A DNA stretch of 64,000 nucleotides from G963676655 sp963678305 (GCA_963678305.2 CAXXVV010000003.1:62001-126000), one strand, 5' to 3'; shown: positions 43,966 to 52,748, counted from the stretch's first letter. Numbers and translations: made by a program. Notes: a model not told the origin generated them from the letters alone.

Positions 43966-44386
43966 CTGACAATTTCTGTTCAATTTTGTACTCTTTAAAT
44001 TTTTTTATCGGACCTTTATAGAATTCCTTCAGACTGACGTCTTTCATGATTACCCGAAGGAAACCCTCTCCGCATACATGCCCGAAATAGCAGCTGATTT
44101 TACCGTTGCTGTCTTTAATCACAATCGTGCCGCCGTCGATATGCCCATGACTGTTTTTGCAGACACCAAATACCCAGCTATCATCAGGATAATAAAAAAA
44201 GTCAATTCCCGGATAACGTTTCCGAGCTTCCTCAAAGCTGTTGATATCCTTAAACTTTGCACTCCATTCCCGGGCATAAGCCTCGGAGCCGGAACCATCA
44301 GGAATCAGCATCGGCACCAGAAAAAACAACGGCGGCACCAGCACAATCAGAATGATAATAATATGTTTACGATTTAATTTTTTCAT
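43952..44386 (-). CDS. Small membrane-anchored protein of unknown function
   Basis: 144 residues. An N-terminal helix (IIIILIVLVPPLFFLVPMLI) is followed by a soluble domain with DDSWVFGVCKNSHGHIDGGT and CYFGHVCGEGFLRVIM. The two small Cys/His-containing beta segments suggest an extracytoplasmic fold. No family is recognised. The start shares one base with the previous stop (TAATG) and the end overlaps the next gene, so the three genes of this group are tightly coupled. Confidence 0.72.
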   Translation of the reverse strand: MKKLNRKHIIIILIVLVPPLFFLVPMLIPDGSGSEAYAREWSAKFKDINSFEEARKRYPGIDFFYYPDDSWVFGVCKNSHGHIDGGTIVIKDSNGKISCYFGHVCGEGFLRVIMKDVSLKEFYKGPIKKFKEYKIEQKLSDGKK

Positions 44387-44874
44387 TATTCATCTTTAAT
44401 ATATTCTTTAAATTTAACCTCAAATTTATCATTGACATCAACCCATAATTCATTTCTCCGTCGGAAATGAGGGTAGCCAAGACAATGTAATACCAGAAAA
44501 GGCATATCACGCTTTAAATGTGGTTTACGATAAATATAAGTTGTCCAGTTAGCAATGTCATTCGGTCTGTCGGGAAATGATGTTTGCGCAGGGCAGGCAA
44601 AACAATTTTTTCTGAGATTTTTTGAATCGACATTGAGTTCTTCGGCATAACCTCCGGTAACCAAAACAGCCAAATCTTCAGGATAAACGTTATAGTCCAA
44701 TTTATACATCGCCAGAGCATTACCGATTTTTCGCAAATGACTGGAACACCAAGTATAATCATTGTCGTGACTCCTTTTTTTTTCGCCCCAAAATATCGGT
44801 CCGAACATTAGTAATATCACTAAAAGAAAACAAACCGCGATTATCCAATATTTTGTTGTTATTTTTATCATCAT
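44386..44874 (-). CDS. Membrane-anchored protein resembling pseudopilin globular domains
   Basis: 162 residues. An N-terminal helix (WIIAVCFLLVILLMFGPIFW) lacks any prepilin cleavage motif. The segment WCSSHLRKIGNALAMYKLDY followed by NVYPEDLAVL is the arrangement seen after the helix in GspG/H-X-DG-type pseudopilins, and CFACPAQTSFPDRPNDIANW continues it. It could be a pilin-derived protein that has lost processing, or an unrelated membrane protein. First gene of the three-gene minus-strand operon; no strong ribosome site is seen. Confidence 0.7.
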   Translation of the reverse strand: MMIKITTKYWIIAVCFLLVILLMFGPIFWGEKKRSHDNDYTWCSSHLRKIGNALAMYKLDYNVYPEDLAVLVTGGYAEELNVDSKNLRKNCFACPAQTSFPDRPNDIANWTTYIYRKPHLKRDMPFLVLHCLGYPHFRRRNELWVDVNDKFEVKFKEYIKDE

Positions 44875-45314
44875 TTCCCCGTTTTACGATATAAAAGATT
44901 AAGCTTTCTAAGACTCATTCTTATAGTAATCCATTCACTGAAAAAAGCAAATATTAATCAACGAAGAGAATTGCGGGAACATCGCAAACCTTTGCGATAT
45001 TAAATACACGTTTAAGTCGAAAAAGGCGGCATTGCAAAGATAATTTTACCGTCAGCCAAATGAAAAAAAATTTCTTTTCACGACAATCCATGCGGACGGA
45101 GACGTCCGCGCTCCCAGTGAACAACAATAAATAGCACCGCTGCCTATTATAAACAAAATGATTATTTGACATGCAAGCTGAATCGATTGCTTTCGTTGAG
45201 GGTAAATTTTCCTTGAAGAGGGCTTTAATTTTGCTTTTTATAAGATATATTACTTGATGTAGAAATTTTTATTCAGAATTAATAACTTAGAAAAAGTAGA
45301 AACGGAGAACTAGT
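44875..45314. other. 440-base intergenic region
   Basis: AT-rich gap between divergent genes. It contains a perfect REP-like hairpin (45092-45109) and TTGACA at 45167-45172 without a convincing -10. CGGAGAAC before 45315 is the ribosome site of the next gene. No coding frame is supported. Confidence 0.6.
45092..45109. repeat. REP-like perfect hairpin
   Basis: GCGGACG-GAGA-CGTCCGC, a seven-base perfect stem with a GNRA-type loop, followed by GCTCCCAG. Its GC-rich composition stands out in an AT-rich gap. The form suits a REP/RAYT substrate and a RAYT gene lies 4 kb away. Only one copy was noticed. Confidence 0.5.
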
Positions 45315-45707
45315 ATGGCTGCTGATTCCAACGCAATTACCGCCAAGGCGCAAATTGATTTTCAATGTATTCAGGACGGCTGCGAAAGCGTAGTTAAATT
45401 TGATCTGCAGGATGTGATGAAAGCGAACTTTCAGGCGGTCTGTGAAAAATGTCATGCCACTTTTGATTTTGATAAGGATTTGCGCGACAAACTCAAACGG
45501 CTGTTCAACATGATCGTGGCGGTGCGTCAGGCGGAAGATATCCTCGGCGACGTAAATGTCTGCGTGACTGTAGCCGGCGGCGAAAAGAAGATCCCGTACG
45601 CGCTGCTGCTGACCCGTTTGAACACAATGATCACTCTGGAAATGGCTGGCAGAAAAGTTGACTTCCACCTGTGGGTCGAACCGGCTTCTGCGAACACATT
45701 CAGATAA
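45315..45707 (+). CDS. Small Cys-containing protein of unknown function, upstream of pyrE
   Basis: 130 residues. Two cysteine pairs, FQCIQDGCESVV and AVCEKCHATFDF, look like a zinc-ribbon-like knuckle pair near the N-terminus. The C-terminal half (GGEKKIPYALLLTRLNTMIT) is mixed alpha/beta. No family is recognised. Sited 20 bases before pyrE and in the same direction, it is presumably cotranscribed. Possibly a nucleic-acid- or metal-binding accessory protein; this is a guess. Confidence 0.75.
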   Translation: MAADSNAITAKAQIDFQCIQDGCESVVKFDLQDVMKANFQAVCEKCHATFDFDKDLRDKLKRLFNMIVAVRQAEDILGDVNVCVTVAGGEKKIPYALLLTRLNTMITLEMAGRKVDFHLWVEPASANTFR

Positions 45708-45727
45708 TCGGGAGGAAGGGAGTAACT

Positions 45728-46297
45728 ATGAAACAGGAAGAAGTAGTACAAATATGCCTTGACGCCGGCGCATTGCTGGAAGGTCATTTCAAACTGCGCA
45801 GCGGTCTGCACAGCAACCGTTTTTTTCAAGCCGCACTGCTGCTGCAATGGCCTGACCGGGCGGAAACCGTCTGCAAGGCCTTGGCGGAAAAATTCAAGGA
45901 TACTGAAATTGACTGTGTTATCTCGCCGGCCGTCGGCGGCCTGATCGTCGGACAGGAAGTCGCCCGCGCTTTGGGCGTCCGGGCAATCTTTGCCGACAAG
46001 GAAAATGACGAACTGATCCTGAAACGCGGTTTCAAGATCAAACCCGGCGAAAAAGTATTGGTGGCCGAAGATGTGATCACTCGCGGCGGCCGGGTTCAGC
46101 AGACCGTGGATCTGGTCCGGAGCCTCGGCGGCGAAGTGGCCGGGATCGCGGTGATCGTTGACCGGAGCGGAGGCGAAGCAACGTTTGATGTCGAACACCA
46201 GAGTTTGTTGAAACTGGAACTTGAAACCTGGGACCCGGAAGTCTGTCCGCTGTGCGCGGAAGGTAAAGAGATTGAGCGTCCCGGTTCGAAATCATAA
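45728..46297 (+). CDS. pyrE: Orotate phosphoribosyltransferase
   Basis: 189 residues. It converts orotate and PRPP to orotidine 5'-phosphate in pyrimidine synthesis. FKLRSGLHSNRFFQAALLL is the N-terminal substrate region, CVISPAVGGLIVGQEVARAL the core strand, and VLVAEDVITRGGR the PRPP-binding motif, with Arg where Thr is common (ITTGG). The C-terminal CPLCAEGKEIERPGSKS matches the longer bacterial subgroup. ATG 45728 follows AGGGAG; upstream in-frame starts lack a ribosome site and overlap the previous gene. Confidence 0.95.
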   Translation: MKQEEVVQICLDAGALLEGHFKLRSGLHSNRFFQAALLLQWPDRAETVCKALAEKFKDTEIDCVISPAVGGLIVGQEVARALGVRAIFADKENDELILKRGFKIKPGEKVLVAEDVITRGGRVQQTVDLVRSLGGEVAGIAVIVDRSGGEATFDVEHQSLLKLELETWDPEVCPLCAEGKEIERPGSKS

Positions 46298-46343
46298 TTT
46301 TAATTAAAATTAGAAATGAATAATTAGATAGAAGTGGAGAAAA

Positions 46344-46369
46344 AGGAAAGAATTCCTTTTAACCTTTCT
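46344..46369 (+). promoter_or_regulatory. Hairpin covering the secA upstream region
   Basis: AAAAGGAA and TTCCTTTT pair around a short loop, with the purine-rich strand resembling a ribosome site 25-40 bases before the ATG at 46388. It could mask or present a translation signal. No U-tract follows. Confidence 0.3.
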
Positions 46370-46387
46370 GCTGATAAAAAAACAATC

Positions 46388-49300
46388 ATGATAACTGCAA
46401 TATTGAAAAAAATCTTCGGTTCCAAGGCGGAACGCGACCTCAAGCGGATGCAACCGCTGGTCGCGCGCGTCAATGAACTGGAGGAAGAATATCAGAAACT
46501 CCCGGAAGAGAAACTGATAGCCAAGACCGACGAATTCAAACAACGTTTGAAAGACGGTGAAACTCTTGACGATATTATGTGCGAAGCGTTTGCGGTAGTG
46601 AAAAACGCCTGTCGTCGAAACATGGGCAACCCGATCACGGTATGCGAGCAGGAAATGACCTGGGACATGATCCCGTATGATGTCCAGATCCTCGGCGCCA
46701 TCGCTCTGCATCGCGGCAATATCGCTGAAATGGCCACCGGTGAAGGTAAAACCCTGGTCGCCACCATGCCGCTATACCTGAACGCGCTGACCGGACGCAA
46801 CTGCCAACTGGTTACCGTCAATGACTTTCTGGCCCGGCGCGATGCCGAATGGATGGGAACAATCTACCGTTACCTCGGCCTGACCGTCGGCTGTCTGCAA
46901 AGCGAAATGCGCCCGGCGGAACGTCGCGAGATATACGGTTGCGATATTACTTACGGCACCAATAGCGAATTCGGGTTTGACTATCTGCGCGACATGGGTA
47001 TGGCGCTGGAAGCCGACCAGATGGTGCAGCGCGACCATTATTACGCGATTATCGACGAAATCGACAGTATCCTGATCGACGAAGCCAGAACTCCGCTGAT
47101 CATTTCCGGCCCGGTCGCGGTCTCAACCCATCAGTTTGACAAGATGCAGCCGCTGGTCGACGGCCTTGTCGTCAAACAGAACGCGTTGAACGCGCGTCTC
47201 GTGCGCGAAGCAAAAGAAACTTTGAGCAAAGAAAATATTTCGAACGAGGCGGAACGTGACGCTCTGATCAAACTGTTGCAGGTCCGTTTCAGCATGCCGA
47301 CCCACAAACAGCTGATGCGGGTTCTGGAAGACAGCGATATCCTGAAGCGGGTTGAAAAGCTCGAAATGGAAGTTCGCAGCGACAACAACCGCGGCATGCT
47401 TCAGGAAGTTCAGGAAGACATGTATTTCGTCATGGACGAACGTCAAAACGAGGCCGACCTGACCGAGAAAGGGCGTAATGCCATCTCTCCGGACGACCCC
47501 GAAATGTTCGTTATGCCGGATATGCTTGAAGAACTTCATAAAATTGAAAACGATTCCACACTGGACGAAGTCGGCAAGGTGGAAGCCAAAGCAAAATTCC
47601 AGAAAGAGTTCGCGGAAAAAAGCGAACGTCTGCATAATATTTCGCAGTTGTTGAAAGCCTATTGCCTGTTTGAGAAAGACGTGCATTACGTGGTCAAGGA
47701 AAACAAGGTAATGATCGTTGACGAACACACCGGGCGTCTGCGTCCGGGACACCGTTTCAGCGACGGTTTGCACCAGGCGCTTGAAGCAAAGGAACGAGTT
47801 GAGATCGAACGCGAAACCCAGACGCTGGCGACCATTACCATTCAAAACTATTTCAGGCTTTATGAAAAACTTTCCGGGATGACCGGGACGGCGGAAACCG
47901 AAGCGAACGAATTCCATCAGATTTACAAGCTGGACGTTATCGTCATTCCCACCAACAAACCGTGTATCCGGATCGATAATCAGGATTTGATCTTCAAAAC
48001 CCGGCGCGAAAAATTCAAAGCGCTGGTCGATGAAGTGGAAAGTCGTCATAAAACCGGACAACCGATCCTGCTGGGTACGATTTCCGTTGACGATTCCGAA
48101 ATCCTCAGCCGCATGCTTAAATCAAAGAATATTCCGCATAACGTACTGAATGCCAAGAACCACCAGAGCGAAGCTGAAACTATCGCCCAGGCCGGACAGC
48201 GCGGCGGCGTCACGGTTGCCACCAATATGGCCGGGCGCGGTACCGACATCAAACTCGGCAAGGGCGTGGCTGACCTTGGCGGCTTATGCGTGATCGCCAG
48301 TTCCCGGCACGACTCGCGCCGGATCGACCGGCAGTTGCGCGGACGCTGTTCGCGTCAGGGCGACCCCGGTCTTTCGATGTTCTATGTGGCGCTGGAAGAC
48401 AATCTGATGCGCCTGTTCGGCTCCGACCGGATCGTCAAGATCATGGAGCGCTTCGGGATGGAAGAAGGTGAAGAACTGCAGCATCCGTGGTTGACAAAGT
48501 CGATCGAGACCGCACAGCGCCGGGTGGAACAGCATCACTTCGCTATCCGTAAACGCACGTTGGAATTTGACGATGTCATGAACAAACAGCGCCAGATCGT
48601 CTACGGTCAGCGCAAAGATATCCTGCTTACCGACAACCCTAAAGATATCCTGTTCGGGATTGTCGAAGAAGTAGTCGACAATATGATCGAAGAATGCGCG
48701 GTAATTGGTGAAAACACCGACAAGCCGTTTGACGCCGAAAAACTGGTCGGATCAGTCCAGACCATTTTCCCCATTGACTTTAAAGCACATGAAGTTATGC
48801 TTGACGCCCAGACCGGCATGCCGGACCCGGAACTGCTGTTGAAAAAGATTGTCGACCGGATCGAGCAGGCCTATGACGCGAAAGCGGATAACGAAGATCC
48901 GGAACGCCAAATATGGCTGGAACGCCGGATCGCCCTGGAACCGCTGGACCGGCTCTGGCAGGAACATCTCTATGAGATGGATCATCTGCGTTCAAGCATC
49001 TATCTGCGCACCTATGCCCAGAAAGATCCGCTGGTCGAGTACAAGAATGAAGCATATAAGGTATTTGAATCGCTGCTGACCAGGATTCATATGGAAACAG
49101 TCAAAAGCATGTTCACCGCTTCCGTTGAGAGTATTGAGGAGTTTGAAGACTTCTTTGGGAATATGCCGCAGGAACTGGTGCATGAACAATTTGATCAGTT
49201 CGGCGACGTCGGCTATGGCGGCATGGGCGGCGGCCAGGCCCAGGAGCTTCCGGAGAATGTGGTATTCTTCAAGGATCTGCCGCCGGAAGTTCAGGAGCAG

Positions 49301-49528
49301 GTCATGGCGCAGGCCAGAGCCGAAGGAATCCCTGACGAAGTTATCCGGCAAATGCCGATCGCGTTGACTCCGCCGGACGAAGATGATGAAGATTTTTATC
49401 CCGGCGACAATGAAGAGGAAATGTATGAGCCGGTCCAGGTAACCTATCGACGTGAGGACCCGAAAGTCGGCCCGAACGACCCGTGTCCATGCGGCAGCGG
49501 CAAAAAGTACAAAAAGTGTTGCGGATAA
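46388..49528 (+). CDS. secA: Preprotein translocase motor ATPase SecA
   Basis: 1046 residues. It drives export of signal-peptide proteins through SecYEG. Walker A is EMATGEGKTLVATMPLYLNA (about residue 115), Walker B YAIIDEIDSILIDEARTPLI, then TNMAGRGTDIKLGKGV and QLRGRCSRQGDPG of helicase domain 2. The C-terminal zinc finger DPCPCGSGKKYKKCCG contacts SecB and lipids. It is longer than E. coli SecA (901 residues) because of an insertion in the preprotein-binding region (around 250-370) and an acidic tail. ATG 46388 is preferred over an in-frame GTG at 46334 because ITAILKKIFGSKAERDLKRM is the conserved start; neither has a strong ribosome site. Confidence 0.95.
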   Translation: MITAILKKIFGSKAERDLKRMQPLVARVNELEEEYQKLPEEKLIAKTDEFKQRLKDGETLDDIMCEAFAVVKNACRRNMGNPITVCEQEMTWDMIPYDVQILGAIALHRGNIAEMATGEGKTLVATMPLYLNALTGRNCQLVTVNDFLARRDAEWMGTIYRYLGLTVGCLQSEMRPAERREIYGCDITYGTNSEFGFDYLRDMGMALEADQMVQRDHYYAIIDEIDSILIDEARTPLIISGPVAVSTHQFDKMQPLVDGLVVKQNALNARLVREAKETLSKENISNEAERDALIKLLQVRFSMPTHKQLMRVLEDSDILKRVEKLEMEVRSDNNRGMLQEVQEDMYFVMDERQNEADLTEKGRNAISPDDPEMFVMPDMLEELHKIENDSTLDEVGKVEAKAKFQKEFAEKSERLHNISQLLKAYCLFEKDVHYVVKENKVMIVDEHTGRLRPGHRFSDGLHQALEAKERVEIERETQTLATITIQNYFRLYEKLSGMTGTAETEANEFHQIYKLDVIVIPTNKPCIRIDNQDLIFKTRREKFKALVDEVESRHKTGQPILLGTISVDDSEILSRMLKSKNIPHNVLNAKNHQSEAETIAQAGQRGGVTVATNMAGRGTDIKLGKGVADLGGLCVIASSRHDSRRIDRQLRGRCSRQGDPGLSMFYVALEDNLMRLFGSDRIVKIMERFGMEEGEELQHPWLTKSIETAQRRVEQHHFAIRKRTLEFDDVMNKQRQIVYGQRKDILLTDNPKDILFGIVEEVVDNMIEECAVIGENTDKPFDAEKLVGSVQTIFPIDFKAHEVMLDAQTGMPDPELLLKKIVDRIEQAYDAKADNEDPERQIWLERRIALEPLDRLWQEHLYEMDHLRSSIYLRTYAQKDPLVEYKNEAYKVFESLLTRIHMETVKSMFTASVESIEEFEDFFGNMPQELVHEQFDQFGDVGYGGMGGGQAQELPENVVFFKDLPPEVQEQVMAQARAEGIPDEVIRQMPIALTPPDEDDEDFYPGDNEEEMYEPVQVTYRREDPKVGPNDPCPCGSGKKYKKCCG

Positions 49529-49562
49529 ATTTAATTTAGAATTTGTTGAAAATGCGGAATAA

Positions 49563-49657
49563 GGTTCACATGTCACACCTTTTGAGGTATTACTGTTGAC
49601 TGGGTGGACTGAATGGACTGAATGGACTGTCAACTAACAAGACGGTTCACCAGTCAC
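49563..49657. repeat. Short-repeat mosaic between secA and the SPFH gene
   Basis: GGTTCACATGTCAC at 49563-49576 recurs as GGTTCACCAGTCAC at 49644-49657. Between them the nine-base unit TGGACTGAA is repeated nearly three times (49605-49629), bracketed by GTTGAC (49595) and GTCAAC (49629). This is probably slippage-derived sequence with no assigned role. Confidence 0.55.
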
Positions 49658-49705
49658 TGACATTTTTAAGGATTTACTTTAGACTAATACGAAAGGGGTT
49701 GTATT

Positions 49706-50809
49706 ATGGGATTGTTCAACGTTTTTAAAGGTCAGTTCATTGACATTGTCGAATATCCGGATGAAAATCCGAATGTTCTGGTACATCGGTTTGAGCGTCA
49801 TAATAACGAAATCAAAATGGGGGCGAAACTGATCGTCCGGCCCGGTCAGCGTGCGGTATTCGTCAATGAAGGACGAATTGCCGACGCCTTTGAACCGGGA
49901 ACCTATACCCTGACCACCAAGAATCTGCCGATTATCACGACGTTGCTCAGTCTTCCTTACAATTTTGAATCCCCGTTCAAGGCGGAAGTCTATTTCATCC
50001 GTACCACCGAACAACTTGACCGTAAATGGGGCACCCCCCAGCCGGTAATGATGCGCGACGCGGATTTCGGCATCGTCAGGCTGCGGGCTTTCGGCAACTT
50101 TGCCTATAAAGTCGGGATATCCAAAGATATGATCTCCCGTTTTGTCGGAGCCAGAGATGATTATTATGCCGACAATCTTGAAGATCAGGTTCGCGTCAAG
50201 TTAATCTCCTCATTCTCCGACTGTCTTGGTGAATTGAAGATTCCGGCGCTTGACCTGGCCGCAAAATATGACGAGATCAGCGATGCTATGACCAACAAAC
50301 TGCAGGCCATGTTCAACGGTTTAGGCCTCGAACTTTTGTCTTTCGCGGTTGCCAATATTTCCCTGCCGGAAGAAGTCCAGAAAGCAATGGACGAACGAGC
50401 CTCGATGGGCGCTATCGGCAATCTCAACAACTATTCACAATATCAGGCCGCAAACGCGCTGCGCGATGCCGCGCAGAATGACAGCGGCGCCGGCAATATG
50501 ATGGGTATGATGGTCGGCGGGCAGCTTGCCGGCGGCGTCGGCGGAGCTTTGCACCAGCAGCAACAGGCGCCTCCAGCCACCCCGCCGCCGGTTCCGCAGC
50601 AATCCCAGTTTTACGCGGTTCTCGACGGTAAACAGGCCGGTCCGTTCACGATTGATCAATTAAAGGCCCAGATCAGCGCGGGTGCGATAACCCGTGAAAC
50701 CATGGTCTGGAAGGAAGGCATGAGCGGCTGGGCCGCAGCCGACTCCCAACCGGAAATCGCGTCCTTATTCGGAGCTACCCCGCCGCCGGTTCCGCCCCCG
50801 ATCGGTTGA
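49706..50809 (+). CDS. SPFH-domain protein with C-terminal GYF_2 domain
   Basis: 367 residues. Residues 1-245 are the YdjI/'virion core' type SPFH domain (MGLFNVFKGQFIDIVEYPDE, VRPGQRAVFVNEGRIADAFE, LLSFAVANISLPEEVQKAMD). A Gly/Met-rich linker and QQQQAPPATPPPVPQQ follow, then a GYF_2 domain (FYAVLDGKQAGPFTIDQLKA through MVWKEGMSGWAAA), ending TPPPVPPPIG. GYF domains bind proline-rich ligands, and this protein carries PPPVP on both sides of its own. Probably a membrane-stress scaffold similar to B. subtilis YdjI. GAAAGGGG precedes the ATG. Confidence 0.9.
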   Translation: MGLFNVFKGQFIDIVEYPDENPNVLVHRFERHNNEIKMGAKLIVRPGQRAVFVNEGRIADAFEPGTYTLTTKNLPIITTLLSLPYNFESPFKAEVYFIRTTEQLDRKWGTPQPVMMRDADFGIVRLRAFGNFAYKVGISKDMISRFVGARDDYYADNLEDQVRVKLISSFSDCLGELKIPALDLAAKYDEISDAMTNKLQAMFNGLGLELLSFAVANISLPEEVQKAMDERASMGAIGNLNNYSQYQAANALRDAAQNDSGAGNMMGMMVGGQLAGGVGGALHQQQQAPPATPPPVPQQSQFYAVLDGKQAGPFTIDQLKAQISAGAITRETMVWKEGMSGWAAADSQPEIASLFGATPPPVPPPIG

Positions 50810-50824
50810 AAAAGGAGATTGATA

Positions 50825-51997
50825 ATGAGAGTATTAATTCCTTTTTTCAGTGTGATAGTCGCGTTCCTGACCGGATGCAGTACCGGACCGCAAATTGCCG
50901 ACAAACTGCCTCCGGCCGATCCGAATATCATAACCATCGGCGCAGTTCTTCCGTTATCCGGGGATTATTCAGTGTTTGGAAAAGCCATCAAACAAGGGAT
51001 CGAACTGAAATTCAATGAGTTCAACGCTTCCGGCAAAAACATCGGCGGCAAAAAGGTCCGGCTGGTGACCGCGGATAACTGCAGCACGACCAAAGGTTCT
51101 TTATTCGCATTCCGCGCCCTGGTTAAAAAATATCAACCGACGGTTATTATCGGGGCTTATACCTCAACCAATACGCTGTTTTTGAAAAATGAAGCATTCA
51201 AATCGGAAACGACTTTGATCACTCCGACCGCGACAAATGACTTGATAACCGAACGGAACCCTTTTGTATTCCGTGCTTGTTTCAGTGACAAGTACCAGGG
51301 CGCCGCCCTCGGTAAATACGCCTTTGAAAGCGGCCTGAAGCGTATCGGAATCATGCTCGACATCGATGAAGACAGCGTTTACAGCAGAATGCTTGGCCTT
51401 TCGGTCGGAGCCGCCTTTGAAAAAGCCGGCGGCAAAGTAATTGTCAAACAGGGCTACAATTCTTCGGAACCTCAGTTCAAAAGCCAGTTGATCAAGATTA
51501 TCGGCTCTAAAGTCGACGGCATCCTGCTACCGGGATACCCGGAGGATGTGATTCGCATGATTCTGAACGGCAAAGACCTGGGATACGATAGAATATTCTT
51601 CGGCGGCGACGGCTGGAACCATCCGATTCTGCCGCGCCTGCTGAAACGTCAGCTGACCGGATATTTCTTTTCCACCATGTATGCCCCGGATTATCCGGTA
51701 CCACAGGTTAAAAAGTTTATCGACGAATACAAAAATAAGTACCGGCAGGAACCCACGATGTCCGCGGCCCAGGGCTATGATACCGCCGGAATAGTTATTA
51801 CCGCGATGGCTGAAGCCAAAGGAGCCAAAACTAATTTCAGAAGACAGCTTTACGCCATTAAAAATTATCCCGGAGTTACCGGTCCAACAACATTCACCGC
51901 GCAAGGAAATGTCATCAAACCGGTATTCATCTGCAAATACGTTCCCAGTGGCGAGAAGGACGTCAAAGCCCAACTGATCAAAATAATGAACCCGTAA
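50825..51997 (+). CDS. Branched-chain amino acid-type ABC substrate-binding lipoprotein (LivJ-like)
   Basis: 390 residues. The lipobox FLTGCS puts the lipidated Cys near residue 18. The periplasmic-binding fold type I starts ITIGAVLPLSGDYSVFGKAI. GYDTAGIVITAMAEA and YPGVTGPTTFTAQGNVIKPV are LivJ-family signatures. It binds a small amphipathic ligand outside the membrane. No LivH/M/G/F components adjoin, so it is an orphan receptor here. ATG 50825 is chosen for AGGAG seven bases before it. Confidence 0.92.
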   Translation: MRVLIPFFSVIVAFLTGCSTGPQIADKLPPADPNIITIGAVLPLSGDYSVFGKAIKQGIELKFNEFNASGKNIGGKKVRLVTADNCSTTKGSLFAFRALVKKYQPTVIIGAYTSTNTLFLKNEAFKSETTLITPTATNDLITERNPFVFRACFSDKYQGAALGKYAFESGLKRIGIMLDIDEDSVYSRMLGLSVGAAFEKAGGKVIVKQGYNSSEPQFKSQLIKIIGSKVDGILLPGYPEDVIRMILNGKDLGYDRIFFGGDGWNHPILPRLLKRQLTGYFFSTMYAPDYPVPQVKKFIDEYKNKYRQEPTMSAAQGYDTAGIVITAMAEAKGAKTNFRRQLYAIKNYPGVTGPTTFTAQGNVIKPVFICKYVPSGEKDVKAQLIKIMNP

Positions 51998-52047
51998 ACA
52001 ATTTTTATAAACCGTTCAATATCTGCAAAAGAAGGAATGAATCCACG

Positions 52048-52713
52048 GTGAGTTACATCATTAAAAAAACAGCTTCGGCACCGGCATTGAATGCCGGCTG
52101 GGACAGCGCTGACTGGCAAAACGCAAACATCGTTGAAATCGACAATTTCAGGGTTGAAAGCAGCGATCACCATCCGGTTGCCCGGGCAAAAGTGCTGCAT
52201 GACAATCAATGCATTTATATCCTGTTCGATGTTCAGGACAAATATGTCCGCAGCGTCAACACCGGATACCAGAACAGCGTTTGCCGCGACAGTTGTGTGG
52301 AATTCTTCTGTCAGCCTCCCGGTCGCAGTGATTACCTTAATTTTGAATTCAGTTGCGGCGGTTCATTCCTGGTCTATCACATCATCGACCCGATCCGGAC
52401 CGGTTCCGGTATGAAATTCGACGTTCTGACGCTTGAAGACGCAGGCTCGATGCGGGTATTCACCACCATGCCATTTGTCGTGGAGCCGGAAATCACCGAA
52501 GATACTCATTGGAACCTGGCGGCAAAACTTCCGTTAGCGTTGTTCACCAAATATTGCGAAGAACCCAAAGGCGATGTATCCGGGACAACCTGGCGCGCCA
52601 ATTTCTATAAATGCGGCGACGGCACCAGCCATCCCCACTGGGCCTCATGGCAACCGGTTTCCGCTAAGAATTTTCATCTGCCGGATTGTTTCGGCGAAAT
52701 AGTTTTTGAGTAA
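52048..52713 (+). CDS. CBM9-like carbohydrate-binding protein
   Basis: 221 residues forming a single CBM9/DOMON-like beta-sandwich. WDSADWQNANIVEIDNF, CIYILFDVQDKYVRSVNTGY, SCVEFFCQPPGRSDYLNFEF and WNLAAKLPLALF are the characteristic strands, seen also in the second domain of the glycosidase encoded at 11766-15218. There is no signal peptide and no catalytic domain. It starts at GTG 52048, behind AAGGAATGA. Whether it binds sugar in the cytoplasm is unclear. Confidence 0.82.
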   Translation: MSYIIKKTASAPALNAGWDSADWQNANIVEIDNFRVESSDHHPVARAKVLHDNQCIYILFDVQDKYVRSVNTGYQNSVCRDSCVEFFCQPPGRSDYLNFEFSCGGSFLVYHIIDPIRTGSGMKFDVLTLEDAGSMRVFTTMPFVVEPEITEDTHWNLAAKLPLALFTKYCEEPKGDVSGTTWRANFYKCGDGTSHPHWASWQPVSAKNFHLPDCFGEIVFE

Positions 52714-52727
52714 ATAATCTCTATCAC

Positions 52728-52748
52728 CCGGCGGCATCCATCCGCCGG
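52728..52748 (+). terminator. Rho-independent terminator candidate
   Basis: CCGGCGG-CATCCAT-CCGCCGG, a perfect seven-base GC stem 15 bases after the CBM9-like gene's stop, followed by a short TTT. Confidence 0.5.

Noticed and set aside
45167..45195. TTGACA as the promoter of the Cys-rich/pyrE genes
   Set aside because: No acceptable -10 hexamer lies 16-18 bases downstream.
47123..48061. 312-residue open frame antisense to secA
   Set aside because: Complementary to SecA motor-domain codons, with Phe/Val-rich low-information protein; typical shadow frame.
49605..49629. Tandem nine-base units considered as a mini CRISPR array
   Set aside because: Units are contiguous with no spacers, far too short, and no cas genes are present.
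49706..50809. 'Virion core'-type protein as a sign of prophage
   Set aside because: The SPFH/YdjI family is chromosomal and widespread; no phage structural, integrase or lysis genes accompany it.
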